This document shows positions 16,531 to 24,862 of a stretch of 64,000 nucleotides of DNA, in pieces. Location of the stretch: positions 62,001 through 126,000 of the forward strand of contig CAMQVH010000001.1 in assembly GCA_947038155.1 (NCBI GenBank), given 5' to 3'. The DNA is from an uncultured Bacteroides sp. (GTDB lineage: Bacteria > Bacteroidota > Bacteroidia > Bacteroidales > Bacteroidaceae). Within the stretch, counting starts at the first letter, position 1. Each line of letters opens with the position of its first letter. Under the pieces are notes generated by a model. It searched no databases. It saw only the letters and a program-made list of their open reading frames with translations, and had not been told where the DNA came from. The translations under genes and the position numbers were made by a program.

Positions 16531-18021
16531 TTATAACGTAACTCCTGTTTTAAAGATGGCAATTTCGCGATAACCTTTCTTCTCGTTATTAACGAACTCA
16601 CCGCTTGCTACTTTAATCACATACTCGATAAAGCGTTCGCAAGTCTTTTCCATCGGTTCGTTCTCAACGATGACTCCGGCATTGAAATCAATCCACCCCG
16701 GTTTGTTTTTAGCCAAAGTAGAATTGGTGGAAATCTTCATCGTCGGAACGAAAGTGCCGAAAGGAGTACCACGTCCGGTGGTAAAGAGTACCATATGGCA
16801 TCCGCTTGCGGCAAGGGTAGTAGCAGCTACCAGGTCATTGCCCGGGGCGGAAAGCAGGTTCAGTCCTTTCTTTTGCAGACGTTCTCCGTAAGGCATCACA
16901 CCGGATACATAGCTTTTGCCACATTTCTGTGTACATCCCAATGCTTTTTCTTCCAAAGTAGAGATACCACCGGCCTTATTTCCCGGAGATGGATTTTCAC
17001 CCACAGGCTCGCCATGTGACAGGAAATATTCTTTGAAGTCATTGATCAAGTGTACGGTCTGTTCGAACAGGTCTTTGTTTTCGCAACGGTTCATCAGAAT
17101 TGTTTCCGCACCAAACATTTCCGGAACTTCAGTCAGCACGCTTGTGCCGCCTTGTGCAATCAGGAAGTCTGAGAACATGCCCAGCAACGGATTGGCAGTG
17201 ATACCTGAGAAACCATCGGAACCACCACATTTCAGTCCGACACGAAGTTCTGACAAAGGTACTTCCGTACGTTCATCTTTGGATGCTTTGGCATATAAGT
17301 CGCGCAGAATATCCATTCCTTCTTCGTATTCGTCACCTACTTTCTGGGTTACCATGAATTTCACACGGTCCTGGTCATAGTCTCCTAAGAATTCACGGAA
17401 TACGTCCGGCTGGTTGTTTTCGCATCCCAAGCCTACTACCAGCACTGCGCCTGCATTCGGGTGAAGTACCATATCGCGAAGAATCTTTTTCGTGTTTTCG
17501 TGATCGTCGCCAAGCTGTGAGCAACCGTAGTTGTGCGGGAAAGCCACGATGGCATCTACCCCTTTCCCTTCCGTTTCACGGCGAAGGCCTTCGGCCAGTT
17601 GTCCGATGATACCATTAACGCAACCTACAGTCGGGATAATCCAGATTTCATTTCTTACGCCGACATCACCATTCTTACGGCGGTAGCCTTTAAAAGTAAG
17701 GTCTTTATGAGGGATGTCCAGAGTAACCTGAGTCGGATGGTAGGTGTACTCCAACAGTCCGGCAAGGTTCGTCTTGATATTCGTTTCATTCATCCAGTCT
17801 CCCTGTTTCTTTGCCATACGGGCATGACCGATAGGGTAGCCGTACTTGATTACGTTCTCGCCTTCTGCAAAGTCTTTTAATGCAAACTTATGTCCGGCAG
17901 GAATGTCTTCGTTTAGTGTAATCTCTATTCCATCTACGGATAGATGCTCTCCTGCCGGGAGGTTAACAATGGCAACGGCAACGTTGTCGGCAGGATTAAT
18001 TCTTAAATACTTTGTTTCCAT
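16531..18021 (-). CDS. uxaA: UxaA/GarD family altronate (sugar acid) dehydratase
   Basis: 496 residues with the standard two-part build: an N-terminal SAF domain (residues 1-95, LRINPADNVAVAIVNLPAGE) and a catalytic part with GYRRKNGDVGVRNEIWIIPTVGCVN (about 112-136), HNYGCSQLGDD, GLGCENNQPD and GGSDGFSGITANPLLG. This matches altronate or galactarate dehydratases, Fe2+-dependent enzymes; UxaA converts D-altronate to 2-keto-3-deoxygluconate (KDG). The neighbouring KDG kinase and KDPG aldolase genes complete the lower uronate pathway, so altronate is the likely substrate. It lies 25 bp behind the LacI gene in one transcript. Confidence 0.9.
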   Translation of the reverse strand: METKYLRINPADNVAVAIVNLPAGEHLSVDGIEITLNEDIPAGHKFALKDFAEGENVIKYGYPIGHARMAKKQGDWMNETNIKTNLAGLLEYTYHPTQVTLDIPHKDLTFKGYRRKNGDVGVRNEIWIIPTVGCVNGIIGQLAEGLRRETEGKGVDAIVAFPHNYGCSQLGDDHENTKKILRDMVLHPNAGAVLVVGLGCENNQPDVFREFLGDYDQDRVKFMVTQKVGDEYEEGMDILRDLYAKASKDERTEVPLSELRVGLKCGGSDGFSGITANPLLGMFSDFLIAQGGTSVLTEVPEMFGAETILMNRCENKDLFEQTVHLINDFKEYFLSHGEPVGENPSPGNKAGGISTLEEKALGCTQKCGKSYVSGVMPYGERLQKKGLNLLSAPGNDLVAATTLAASGCHMVLFTTGRGTPFGTFVPTMKISTNSTLAKNKPGWIDFNAGVIVENEPMEKTCERFIEYVIKVASGEFVNNEKKGYREIAIFKTGVTL

Positions 18022-18046
18022 GTACTTGTTTAGTTGGATTTTGTTG

Positions 18047-19111
18047 TTATTTGCTATGGTAATAGTCTATTGTCTCTACAGTCAACAAGTCAATCGGCAT
18101 ATAGTTGATGCAAGTCACGTCTTTCTTGAAAATGAGGTGATCGCAGAGCGCCTTGATGCCGTTGAGGCCTTGCAGTTCCGGTTGCTGGGCGATGAGGAAG
18201 GAAACGCTTCCTTCTTTCAGGCAAGTGACATTCCGTTCCAGAAGGTCATAGCCTATCAGATTGAAATCTTTCTTTCCGCGACTTTGCAGGTATTCGCCGA
18301 CAATGTAGACTTTTGAATTGAAAGTGATTCCATTCTTTACGTTCGGGTGAGAACGGAAGAATTCATCCAGCATTTCGTTATCTTCATCATTGCGCTCGGC
18401 ATGCAAGTCAAGCTCCAGTATAGTACAAGACGGATGATGTTCCTCCATGTACTGCCTGAATCCGATTTCCCTGTTTTCTTGCTGGTTAGAGCCGACAATT
18501 CCTTCATGTATCTTACGGAAAATAACGATCTCCTTTTCGTCTCTGGCAAGCAGCATCAGCATACGGGCGGCAAAATATCCGCTTTGGCGTGAGTTCTGAC
18601 CGAAGAAGGCGAGGGGAGGCACGTCTTTGATATTTGAGTCTATATATATATAAGGTATATCCAACGTTTGCAACTGATCGGTAAAGCCTTTCGTATATTG
18701 CGGAGCTGTAGGGGCCACCATCACTCCATCCGGTTGCTGAGTCAGGATAGCTTCGCTGGCGTCTACAAACGAATGATAGTCGTATGGATCGTAATAGTTG
18801 ATCTTTACCGAGGTATTGAAGTCCGAGTAGGTAGCGATAGCTTCGTGGATACCTAGTTCTACTGCTGTCCAGTATTCGCCTTCCAGGTGTTGAGGCAGAA
18901 GACAGATGAATGTGTACTTCTTGTTGGAAGCCAGGGCACTGGCATACATGTTAGGTTGATAGTCAAGCTGCTTCAGAATTTCTTCCACCCGTTTTTTGCT
19001 TGCTTCTGATACTCCGCTGCGTCCGTGAATGACGCGGTCTACTGTTCCTACAGACACGTCTGCTAAACGGGCGATGTCTTTGATTCTGATTCTTTCGGGC
19101 AATTTATTCAT
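18047..19111 (-). CDS. LacI family regulator of the uronate genes
   Basis: 354 residues. The N-terminal LacI headpiece is clear: RIKDIARLADVSVGTVDRVIHGRSGVSEASKKRVEEIL (residues 8-45), followed by a periplasmic-binding-protein fold (Peripla_BP_4-like; GVMVAPTAPQYTKGF, IYIDSNIKD). It is divergent from kdgK-eda and upstream of uxaA. Two copies of TGTGCYCGCACA at 19138 and 19220 flank the divergent promoters and are the probable operators, so it likely represses both arms and itself until an uronate intermediate such as KDG binds. The ligand is inferred from context. Confidence 0.9.
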   Translation of the reverse strand: MNKLPERIRIKDIARLADVSVGTVDRVIHGRSGVSEASKKRVEEILKQLDYQPNMYASALASNKKYTFICLLPQHLEGEYWTAVELGIHEAIATYSDFNTSVKINYYDPYDYHSFVDASEAILTQQPDGVMVAPTAPQYTKGFTDQLQTLDIPYIYIDSNIKDVPPLAFFGQNSRQSGYFAARMLMLLARDEKEIVIFRKIHEGIVGSNQQENREIGFRQYMEEHHPSCTILELDLHAERNDEDNEMLDEFFRSHPNVKNGITFNSKVYIVGEYLQSRGKKDFNLIGYDLLERNVTCLKEGSVSFLIAQQPELQGLNGIKALCDHLIFKKDVTCINYMPIDLLTVETIDYYHSK

Positions 19112-19137
19112 ACGATCACCTTATTTATATAGGTTTA

Positions 19138-19149
19138 TGTGCTCGCACA
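19138..19149. promoter_or_regulatory. LacI-type operator 1
   Basis: TGTGCTCGCACA: arms TGTGC/GCACA around a two-base centre. It lies 27-38 nt downstream of the lacI -7 element (TATATTTG on the minus strand, plus 19176-19183), consistent with autorepression. Confidence 0.65.
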
Positions 19150-19191
19150 CAATAATAATCTTAATATTTTCGATACAAATATATAACAATT

Positions 19192-19231
19192 TTTGTAATT
19201 ACGAAAATTGTTGTATCTTTGTGCCCGCACA
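19192..19231 (+). promoter_or_regulatory. kdgK promoter overlapped by LacI-type operator 2
   Basis: TTTG at 19192-19195, 18-nt spacer, TATCTTTG at 19214-19221. The operator TGTGCCCGCACA at 19220-19231 begins at the end of the -7 element and covers the start of transcription. It matches operator 1 at 11 of 12 positions. The leader to the ATG at 19364 is about 135 nt. Confidence 0.7.
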
Positions 19232-19363
19232 CGAAAGGTGTGTAATGTAACTCTGTTTATATATTAATACTCATGTAATCAGTAGTTTAACCCCTAAAAT
19301 AGGGTAAAAATGATAAATTGAAACTTCATAATATTAATAACTTAGAATTTAAAACATAAGATT

Positions 19364-20389
19364 ATGGGAAAGAAAGTCGTTACATTAGGCGAAATCATGC
19401 TTAGATTGTCAACTCCGGGTAATACCCGCTTTGTTCAGTCTGACTCTTTTGATGTAGTATATGGTGGTGGAGAAGCGAACGTTGCAGTAAGCTGTGCCAA
19501 CTACGGACATGAAGCCTATTTCGTAACCAAATTGCCGAAACATGAAATCGGACAGTCTGCTGTAAACGCATTGCGTAAATATGGTGTAAAGACAGACTTT
19601 ATTGCTCGTGGTGGCAACCGCGTAGGTATCTACTATCTGGAAACAGGCGCTTCTATGCGTCCCAGCAAGGTTATCTATGACCGTGCTCATTCTGCTATCG
19701 CTGAAGCTGATGCTGCCGACTTCGATTTTGATGCTATTATGGAAGGTGCTGACTGGTTCCACTGGTCCGGTATCACTCCGGCTATTTCTGACAAAGCTGC
19801 CGAACTGACTCGTCTGGCTTGCGAAGCAGCCAAGCGTCATGGCGTAACTGTATCGGTTGACTTGAATTTCCGTAAGAAACTGTGGACAAAAGAAAAAGCA
19901 CAGTCTATCATGAAACCGTTGATGAAGTATGTAGACGTATGTATCGGTAACGAAGAAGATGCGGAACTGTGTCTGGGCTTCAAACCGGATGCTGACGTTG
20001 AAGCAGGCCACACAGATGCTGAAGGCTACAAAGGTATCTTCCAGCAGATGATGAAAGAATTCGGATTCAAATATGTAGTTTCTACATTGCGCGAATCTTT
20101 CTCTGCTACTCACAATGGCTGGAAAGCTATGATCTACAATGGCGAAGAATTCTATACTTCCAAGCGTTATGATATCGATCCGATTATCGACCGTGTAGGT
20201 GGTGGTGACTCTTTCTCCGGCGGTATTATCCACGGTTTGATGACTAAACCTAACCAGGGCGCAGCTCTTGAATTCGCTGTTGCTGCATCTGCTTTGAAAC
20301 ACACGATCAATGGTGACTTTAACCTTGTTTCTGTAGAAGAAGTGGAAGCATTGGCTGGTGGTGACGCAAGCGGTCGCGTACAGAGATAA
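19364..20389 (+). CDS. kdgK: 2-dehydro-3-deoxygluconokinase (PfkB family)
   Basis: 341 residues of the ribokinase/PfkB fold. The N-terminal GEIMLRLSTPGNTRFVQSDSFDV and YGGGEANVAVSCANYG (about 8-45) match KDG kinases, which phosphorylate 2-keto-3-deoxygluconate to KDPG with ATP. The C-terminal PfkB signature DRVGGGDSFSGGI contains the catalytic Asp at about residue 282 and the anion hole. The adjacent KDPG aldolase consumes the product. Codon usage is biased to few synonymous codons, suggesting high expression. The start is fixed by the family N-terminus. Confidence 0.93.
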   Translation: MGKKVVTLGEIMLRLSTPGNTRFVQSDSFDVVYGGGEANVAVSCANYGHEAYFVTKLPKHEIGQSAVNALRKYGVKTDFIARGGNRVGIYYLETGASMRPSKVIYDRAHSAIAEADAADFDFDAIMEGADWFHWSGITPAISDKAAELTRLACEAAKRHGVTVSVDLNFRKKLWTKEKAQSIMKPLMKYVDVCIGNEEDAELCLGFKPDADVEAGHTDAEGYKGIFQQMMKEFGFKYVVSTLRESFSATHNGWKAMIYNGEEFYTSKRYDIDPIIDRVGGGDSFSGGIIHGLMTKPNQGAALEFAVAASALKHTINGDFNLVSVEEVEALAGGDASGRVQR

Positions 20390-20432
20390 GTTGAGAGTTT
20401 GAAAACCCAATTATTTAAAATAAGAAATTAAG

Positions 20433-21104
20433 ATGGCAAAATTCGATAAAATAGCCGTATTGAATAAAATCGGCTCTACAGGTATGGTTCCTGTATTCTA
20501 TCACAAAGATGCGGAAGTGGCAAAGAAAGTAGTAAAGGCTTGTTATGACGGTGGTGTTCGTGCTTTCGAATTCACCAACCGTGGTGACTTTGCACAGGAA
20601 GTATTTGCTGAAATCGTGAAATACGCAGCAAAAGAATGTCCTGAAATGGCTATCGGTATCGGTTCAATCGTTGATCCGGCTACTGCTGCTATGTATCTTC
20701 AGTTAGGAGCTAATTTTGTGGTAGGTCCGTTGTTCAATCCGGAAATCGCTAAGATATGTAACCGTCGTCTGGTAGCTTATACTCCGGGTTGTGGTTCTGT
20801 ATCTGAAGTAGGTTTTGCGCAGGAAGTAGGTTGCGATCTTTGCAAAGTGTTCCCGGGTGATGTATATGGAACTAACTTTGTGAAAGGTTTGATGGCTCCG
20901 ATGCCATGGTCTAAGCTGATGGTGACAGGTGGGGTAGAGCCTTCCAAGGAAAACCTGACTGCATGGATCAAAGCAGGCGTGTTCTGCGTAGGTATGGGGT
21001 CAAAACTGTTCCCGAAAGACAAGGTAGCAGCAGAAGACTGGGCTTATGTGACTGCAAAATGCGAAGAAGCTCTTGGCTATATTGCTGAGGCCCGCAAAAA
21101 ATAA
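20433..21104 (+). CDS. eda: KDPG/KHG aldolase
   Basis: 223 residues, class I aldolase of the KDPG family that splits 2-keto-3-deoxy-6-phosphogluconate into pyruvate and glyceraldehyde 3-phosphate. The catalytic Glu46 in AFEFTNRG and the Schiff-base Lys138 in DLCKVFPGD are present, as is the phosphate-binding PTGGV-like segment VTGGVEPS. It follows kdgK by 43 bp and ends before a hairpin region; both genes belong to the LacI-controlled uronate unit. Confidence 0.93.
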   Translation: MAKFDKIAVLNKIGSTGMVPVFYHKDAEVAKKVVKACYDGGVRAFEFTNRGDFAQEVFAEIVKYAAKECPEMAIGIGSIVDPATAAMYLQLGANFVVGPLFNPEIAKICNRRLVAYTPGCGSVSEVGFAQEVGCDLCKVFPGDVYGTNFVKGLMAPMPWSKLMVTGGVEPSKENLTAWIKAGVFCVGMGSKLFPKDKVAAEDWAYVTAKCEEALGYIAEARKK

Positions 21105-21136
21105 GATTAGAGAGCGAAAGCTATCTATAAATAAAA

Positions 21137-21160
21137 AAGAGGCTGATGCGTCAGCCTCTT
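21137..21160 (-). terminator. Hairpin with minus-strand T-tract
   Basis: AAGAGGCTGA and TCAGCCTCTT form a perfect 10-bp stem with a TGCG loop; on the minus strand TTTTTTATTTATAG follows. It ends transcripts from the 88-residue protein gene and may also stop eda read-through. Confidence 0.7.
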
Positions 21161-21163
21161 CAG

Positions 21164-21210
21164 AATATGCCTCAAAGGGTTAGTTAGTTTAGTTAGTAAT
21201 GAGGCATATT
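21164..21210 (+). terminator. Long-loop hairpin after eda
   Basis: AATATGCCTCA (21164-21174) pairs with TGAGGCATATT (21200-21210), 11 bp, with a 25-nt loop made of TTAG repeats. On the plus strand a T-rich run follows (TTCCATTTTGTTT). Confidence 0.5.
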
Positions 21211-21305
21211 TTCCATTTTGTTTAAAGGTGTTTAAAGGGGATAAGTCATCGGAATGAGTGATCATTTCGGTGACTTGTTTTTTGGGTTGGTCGTAAGCGC
21301 TTCTT

Positions 21306-21572
21306 TTAAGAATGATGTGGCATTCGCATTTTGATAATCCGTCCGATAACGAGTGCTGCAATGTACGCCACGGCAAAGCCTACGATTGAAAAAACAAACG
21401 GTTTCTGTTCATTGAAAGTACGGCGTGGAGGTACAGCGGTATAAGCCTCGTTGGCTGTAGTCTGATTGTCAGACTTGGTGGCTGCTGTTACTTGCAGTGT
21501 TGTTTCTGTTGCTACCATCTGGCAGCTATCTGTGGTTGTGGTTACAGTATCCACTAATATTTCTGTAGACAT
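21306..21572 (-). CDS. Small C-terminally anchored membrane protein
   Basis: 88 residues. The first about 55 residues are polar and Thr-rich (VDTVTTTTDSCQMVATETTLQV), followed by one hydrophobic helix near the C-terminus (FVFSIVGFAVAYIAALVIG, about 60-79) and a short basic tail. No known family recognised. A -7 element (TACCTTTG on the minus strand, plus 21664-21671) lies about 95 nt upstream and a terminator follows at 21137-21160, so the unit looks real although small. It could be a tail-anchored envelope protein. Confidence 0.55.
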   Translation of the reverse strand: MSTEILVDTVTTTTDSCQMVATETTLQVTAATKSDNQTTANEAYTAVPPRRTFNEQKPFVFSIVGFAVAYIAALVIGRIIKMRMPHHS

Positions 21573-21769
21573 CTTTCTTACCCTTTTAAGTTATACGTAA
21601 ATTCCTGTTATGGTTTCAACACAGTACTTAGGGTTTAGTTCAAAGGGATTCTTAAAATCGGTGCAAAGGTAACTAAAAAAGTAAACGATGGAGCATGAGG
21701 AGCATATTCTTTTCAAATGATTTTTGGGGGCTTTCTTTGTTGTGTGAACTAATTTCTTAGATAACTGTT

Positions 21770-21793
21770 TTCTAAATATAAAACTATTTAGAA
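21770..21793 (+). promoter_or_regulatory. Inverted repeat next to the CDF transporter start
   Basis: TTCTAAATA and TATTTAGAA, perfect 9-bp arms with a 6-nt loop, end one base before the ATG at 21795. It may be an operator or an initiation-blocking hairpin. Confidence 0.5.
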
Positions 21794-21794
21794 T

Positions 21795-22694
21795 ATGGAA
21801 CCTCATCATCACGAACATAATCATCGGATAACATCTCTTAATAAAGCCTTTATAATAGGTATCGTTCTGAATATCTCTTTCGTTATAGTCGAGTTCGGAG
21901 TTGGTTTTTATTACGATTCTTTGGGATTGCTCTCTGATGCCGGACATAATTTGGGAGATGTGGCAAGCTTGATTCTTGCTATGTTGGCTTTCCGGTTGGA
22001 GAAAGTACACCCGAATAGTCGCTATACCTACGGATATAAGAAAAGTACCATCCTCGTTTCTTTACTAAATGCAGTCATATTATTGGTTGCTGTCGGGATA
22101 ATTATCGCTGAAAGCATAGACAAGCTGTTTCATCCGGTCTCAGTTGACGGTTCCGCCATTGCCTGGACTGCCGGAGTAGGAGTGGTGATCAACGCACTTA
22201 CTGCCTGGCTTTTTATGAAGGATAAGGATAAAGACCTGAATGTAAAAGGAGCCTACCTGCATATGGCAGCTGACGCACTGGTCTCTGTCGGAGTAGTTGC
22301 TTCCGGTATTATTATCATGTATACGGGATGGAGCATTATCGATCCGATTATCGGATTGGGTATCGCTGTGATTATTATTGTTTCTACTTGGGGATTACTT
22401 CATGACAGTCTTCGATTATCGCTGGATGGTGTTCCGGTGGGAATCGATACTCAGCAGATTCAGCAACTGATAGTGGAACAGCCGGGGGTAGAAAGCTGTC
22501 ATCATCTGCATATTTGGGCCATTAGTACTACGGAAACGGCTTTGACTGCACACGTTGTAGTGGATGATATAGCAAAAATGGAGGAAATAAAACATCGTAT
22601 AAAGGAGGCGCTTGAAGCAGCAGGTATCCATCATGCTACATTAGAGATAGAGGGCGAGGAAGTGACTTGTAGCACAGAATGTTGTGAGGATTGA
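21795..22694 (+). CDS. CDF family divalent cation (zinc-type) exporter
   Basis: 299 residues: His-rich N-terminus MEPHHHEHNHR, six TM helices and a cytoplasmic ferredoxin-like C-terminal domain (from about 205, QQLIVEQPGVESCHHLHIW). The metal sites are visible in TM2 (LLSDAGHNLGD) and TM5 (HMAADALVSVG), the HDHD-type pattern common in zinc exporters. The C-terminus ends with CSTECCED, an extra potential metal ligand cluster. It exports Zn2+ or a similar ion from the cytosol using the proton gradient. A 9-bp inverted repeat precedes the start codon. Confidence 0.92.
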   Translation: MEPHHHEHNHRITSLNKAFIIGIVLNISFVIVEFGVGFYYDSLGLLSDAGHNLGDVASLILAMLAFRLEKVHPNSRYTYGYKKSTILVSLLNAVILLVAVGIIIAESIDKLFHPVSVDGSAIAWTAGVGVVINALTAWLFMKDKDKDLNVKGAYLHMAADALVSVGVVASGIIIMYTGWSIIDPIIGLGIAVIIIVSTWGLLHDSLRLSLDGVPVGIDTQQIQQLIVEQPGVESCHHLHIWAISTTETALTAHVVVDDIAKMEEIKHRIKEALEAAGIHHATLEIEGEEVTCSTECCED

Positions 22695-22704
22695 AATAAA
22701 TCCG

Positions 22705-22712
22705 TACCTTTG
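22705..22712 (+). promoter_or_regulatory. -7 element for the YidE-type transporter
   Basis: TACCTTTG, with GTTG at 22681-22684 and 20-nt spacing. The -33 element lies within the last codons of the CDF gene. Confidence 0.6.
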
Positions 22713-22742
22713 CGCCCTTAAACTAACTAACCTTTAAAAAAC

Positions 22743-24341
22743 ATGTTTACTGACTTATTGCATTCCTCTTATTTCTCGCTCTTTCTGATAGTAGCGTTGG
22801 GATTTATGTTAGGAAGAATTAAGATTAAGGGGCTATCGCTTGATGTGTCAGCGGTGATCTTTATTGCTCTTCTTTTTGGACACTTTGGTGTTATTATTCC
22901 TAAAGAATTAGGAAACTTCGGTTTGGTACTTTTTATTTTTACCATCGGTATTCAGGCTGGTCCCGGATTCTTCGACTCTTTCCGTAGTAAAGGAAAGACG
23001 CTGATTCTCATTACTATGCTTATTATCTGTTCTGCCTGCCTCACGGCAGTAGGTTTGAAGTATGCGTTCGATATTGATACGCCGAGTGTAGTCGGATTGA
23101 TTGCAGGAGCTTTGACCAGTACTCCGGGATTGGCGGTAGCAATTGATAGTACGCACTCTCCGTTGGCATCCATTGCTTACGGTATCGCTTATCCGTTTGG
23201 TGTAATCGGAGTGATTTTGTTTGTGAAGCTGCTTCCCAAAATCATGCGTGTAAATCTGGATCAGGAAGCCCGTCGCCTTGAAATAGAGCGTCGTGGACAA
23301 TTTCCGGAGCTGGGCACTTGTATTTACCGTGTCACTAATGCAAGCGTATTCAACCGTAGCTTGATGCAGATCAATGCACGGGCAATGACAGGTGCTGTTA
23401 TTTCCCGTCTGAAACATAAAGATGAAATATCCATCCCTACCGCACATACAGTATTGCACGAAGGAGACTATATTCAGGCAGTAGGCAGTGAGGAATCACT
23501 GAATCAGCTGTCTGTATTAATTGGCGAACGTGAAGAAGGCGAACTTCCTTTGGATAAAACACAGGAAATCGAGTCCTTACTATTGACCAAGAAAGATATG
23601 ATTAATAAGCAACTGGGTGATCTGAATTTACAGAAAAACTTCGGTTGTACGGTGACCCGTGTTCGTCGAAGCGGTATTGATTTATCTCCGTCGCCGGATT
23701 TGGCTTTGAAGTTTGGTGATAAACTGATGGTGGTAGGAGAGAAGGAAGGCATCAAAGGAGTAGCCCGCCTACTGGGAAACAATGCGAAGAAACTTTCCGA
23801 TACTGATTTCTTCCCCATCGCGATGGGTATTGTGCTGGGGGTTTTGTTTGGTAAGCTGAATATTTCTTTCTCCGATACACTATCGTTTTCACCTGGATTG
23901 ACCGGAGGAGTATTGATGGTGGCGTTGGTTTTGAGTGCCCTTGGTAAGACAGGACCTATCATTTGGTCTATGTCCGGTCCCGCCAATCAACTGTTGCGAC
24001 AGTTAGGTCTGTTGCTTTTCCTTGCCGAAGTCGGAACCTCTGCCGGAAAGAACCTTGTGGCTACTTTTCAGGAAAGCGGCTTGCTGATGTTCGGAGTGGG
24101 TGCAGCTATCACGGTAGTACCGATGCTGGTTGCGGTAATTGTAGGACGTTTGGTGTTCAAGATCAACATACTTGATCTACTGGGAACCATTACGGGAGGT
24201 ATGACCAGTACTCCGGGACTGGCTGCTGCCGATTCGATGGTGGACAGTAATATTCCAAGTGTAGCATACGCGACCGTTTATCCGATTGCTATGGTATTCC
24301 TTATTTTATTTATACAGGTGATATCCTCAGCTGTATATTAA
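22743..24341 (+). CDS. YidE/YbjL (aspartate:alanine exchanger family) transporter
   Basis: 532 residues: two membrane halves of about five TM each that are internal repeats, each holding TPGLAVAIDS or TSTPGLAAADSM-type motifs (about 122-136 and 490-505), separated by two RCK_C/TrkA-C domains (about 175-350; ACTVTRVRRSGIDL-like GCTVTRVRRSGID). This is the layout of the AAEx family represented by AspT and E. coli YidE/YbjL. Substrate unknown; relatives exchange dicarboxylates or amino acids. Soluble RCK_C domains suggest gating by a ligand or nucleotide. Confidence 0.9.
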   Translation: MFTDLLHSSYFSLFLIVALGFMLGRIKIKGLSLDVSAVIFIALLFGHFGVIIPKELGNFGLVLFIFTIGIQAGPGFFDSFRSKGKTLILITMLIICSACLTAVGLKYAFDIDTPSVVGLIAGALTSTPGLAVAIDSTHSPLASIAYGIAYPFGVIGVILFVKLLPKIMRVNLDQEARRLEIERRGQFPELGTCIYRVTNASVFNRSLMQINARAMTGAVISRLKHKDEISIPTAHTVLHEGDYIQAVGSEESLNQLSVLIGEREEGELPLDKTQEIESLLLTKKDMINKQLGDLNLQKNFGCTVTRVRRSGIDLSPSPDLALKFGDKLMVVGEKEGIKGVARLLGNNAKKLSDTDFFPIAMGIVLGVLFGKLNISFSDTLSFSPGLTGGVLMVALVLSALGKTGPIIWSMSGPANQLLRQLGLLLFLAEVGTSAGKNLVATFQESGLLMFGVGAAITVVPMLVAVIVGRLVFKINILDLLGTITGGMTSTPGLAAADSMVDSNIPSVAYATVYPIAMVFLILFIQVISSAVY

Positions 24342-24362
24342 TGAAAATCAATATATATAGGT

Positions 24363-24394
24363 ATTGATTGTTAAAATAATAGTTTGTATCTTTA
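24363..24394 (+). promoter_or_regulatory. Promoter for the first His-rich/TonB cassette
   Basis: ATTG at 24363-24366, 20-nt spacer, TATCTTTA at 24387-24394, one base off the -7 consensus. Confidence 0.55.
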
Positions 24395-24416
24395 CCGCCT
24401 CAAAATTTAAGATGAG

Positions 24417-24773
24417 GTGAAACGATTGTCATTGAATATCATGCGCTGCTTCTTGCCGGTACTGTTTGTATCGTATCTGGTAAGTATCACATTCTTTGCT
24501 CACATACATGTGGTCAATGGCGTGACAATCGTCCATTCGCACCCTTTCAAGAAAGGGGCGGCACATAAGCACTCAACAGTCGAACTGTTATTAGTTCATT
24601 TTCTGTCACACCTGACAACGGACGGTGCGGCTGTTGTGTTTGCTCTTTCTCTTTTTATTCCATTCCTCTTGTGGCGGTTGCATGGTATTACACAGCATAC
24701 GCACTACCATTTTCCCTATCATGGGGTGGTGGCACTCAGGGCCCCTCCTGCTATTCGTTTTTCCGTCATTTGA
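24417..24773 (+). CDS. His-rich small membrane protein (copy 1)
   Basis: 118 residues from GTG, which aligns with the ATG of the paralogue at 27312. An N-terminal hydrophobic segment (about 10-30, CFLPVLFVSYLVSITFFAH) is followed by a His-rich stretch with HIHVVNGVTIVHSHPFKKGAAHKHS, then a second hydrophobic segment (about 65-88) and a basic His-containing tail ending LRAPPAIRF. The two paralogues share the HVVNGVTIVHSHPFKKG core. The histidines suggest metal binding in the envelope. It is placed 89 bp before a TonB receptor gene, so a metal-related partner role is likely but unproven. Confidence 0.7.
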   Translation: MKRLSLNIMRCFLPVLFVSYLVSITFFAHIHVVNGVTIVHSHPFKKGAAHKHSTVELLLVHFLSHLTTDGAAVVFALSLFIPFLLWRLHGITQHTHYHFPYHGVVALRAPPAIRFSVI

Positions 24774-24862
24774 ACCGATGGTATCCTGCTTTATAGTAAA
24801 GCGGGAGGTCCCCATCTGTTTGTTCACATCATCACTTAACGAAAACGAATAACAAACGAAAA

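Noticed and set aside
19409..20410. 333-codon minus-strand ORF opposite kdgK
   Set aside because: Long only because kdgK has strongly biased codon usage; the plus-strand PfkB frame carries all family motifs.
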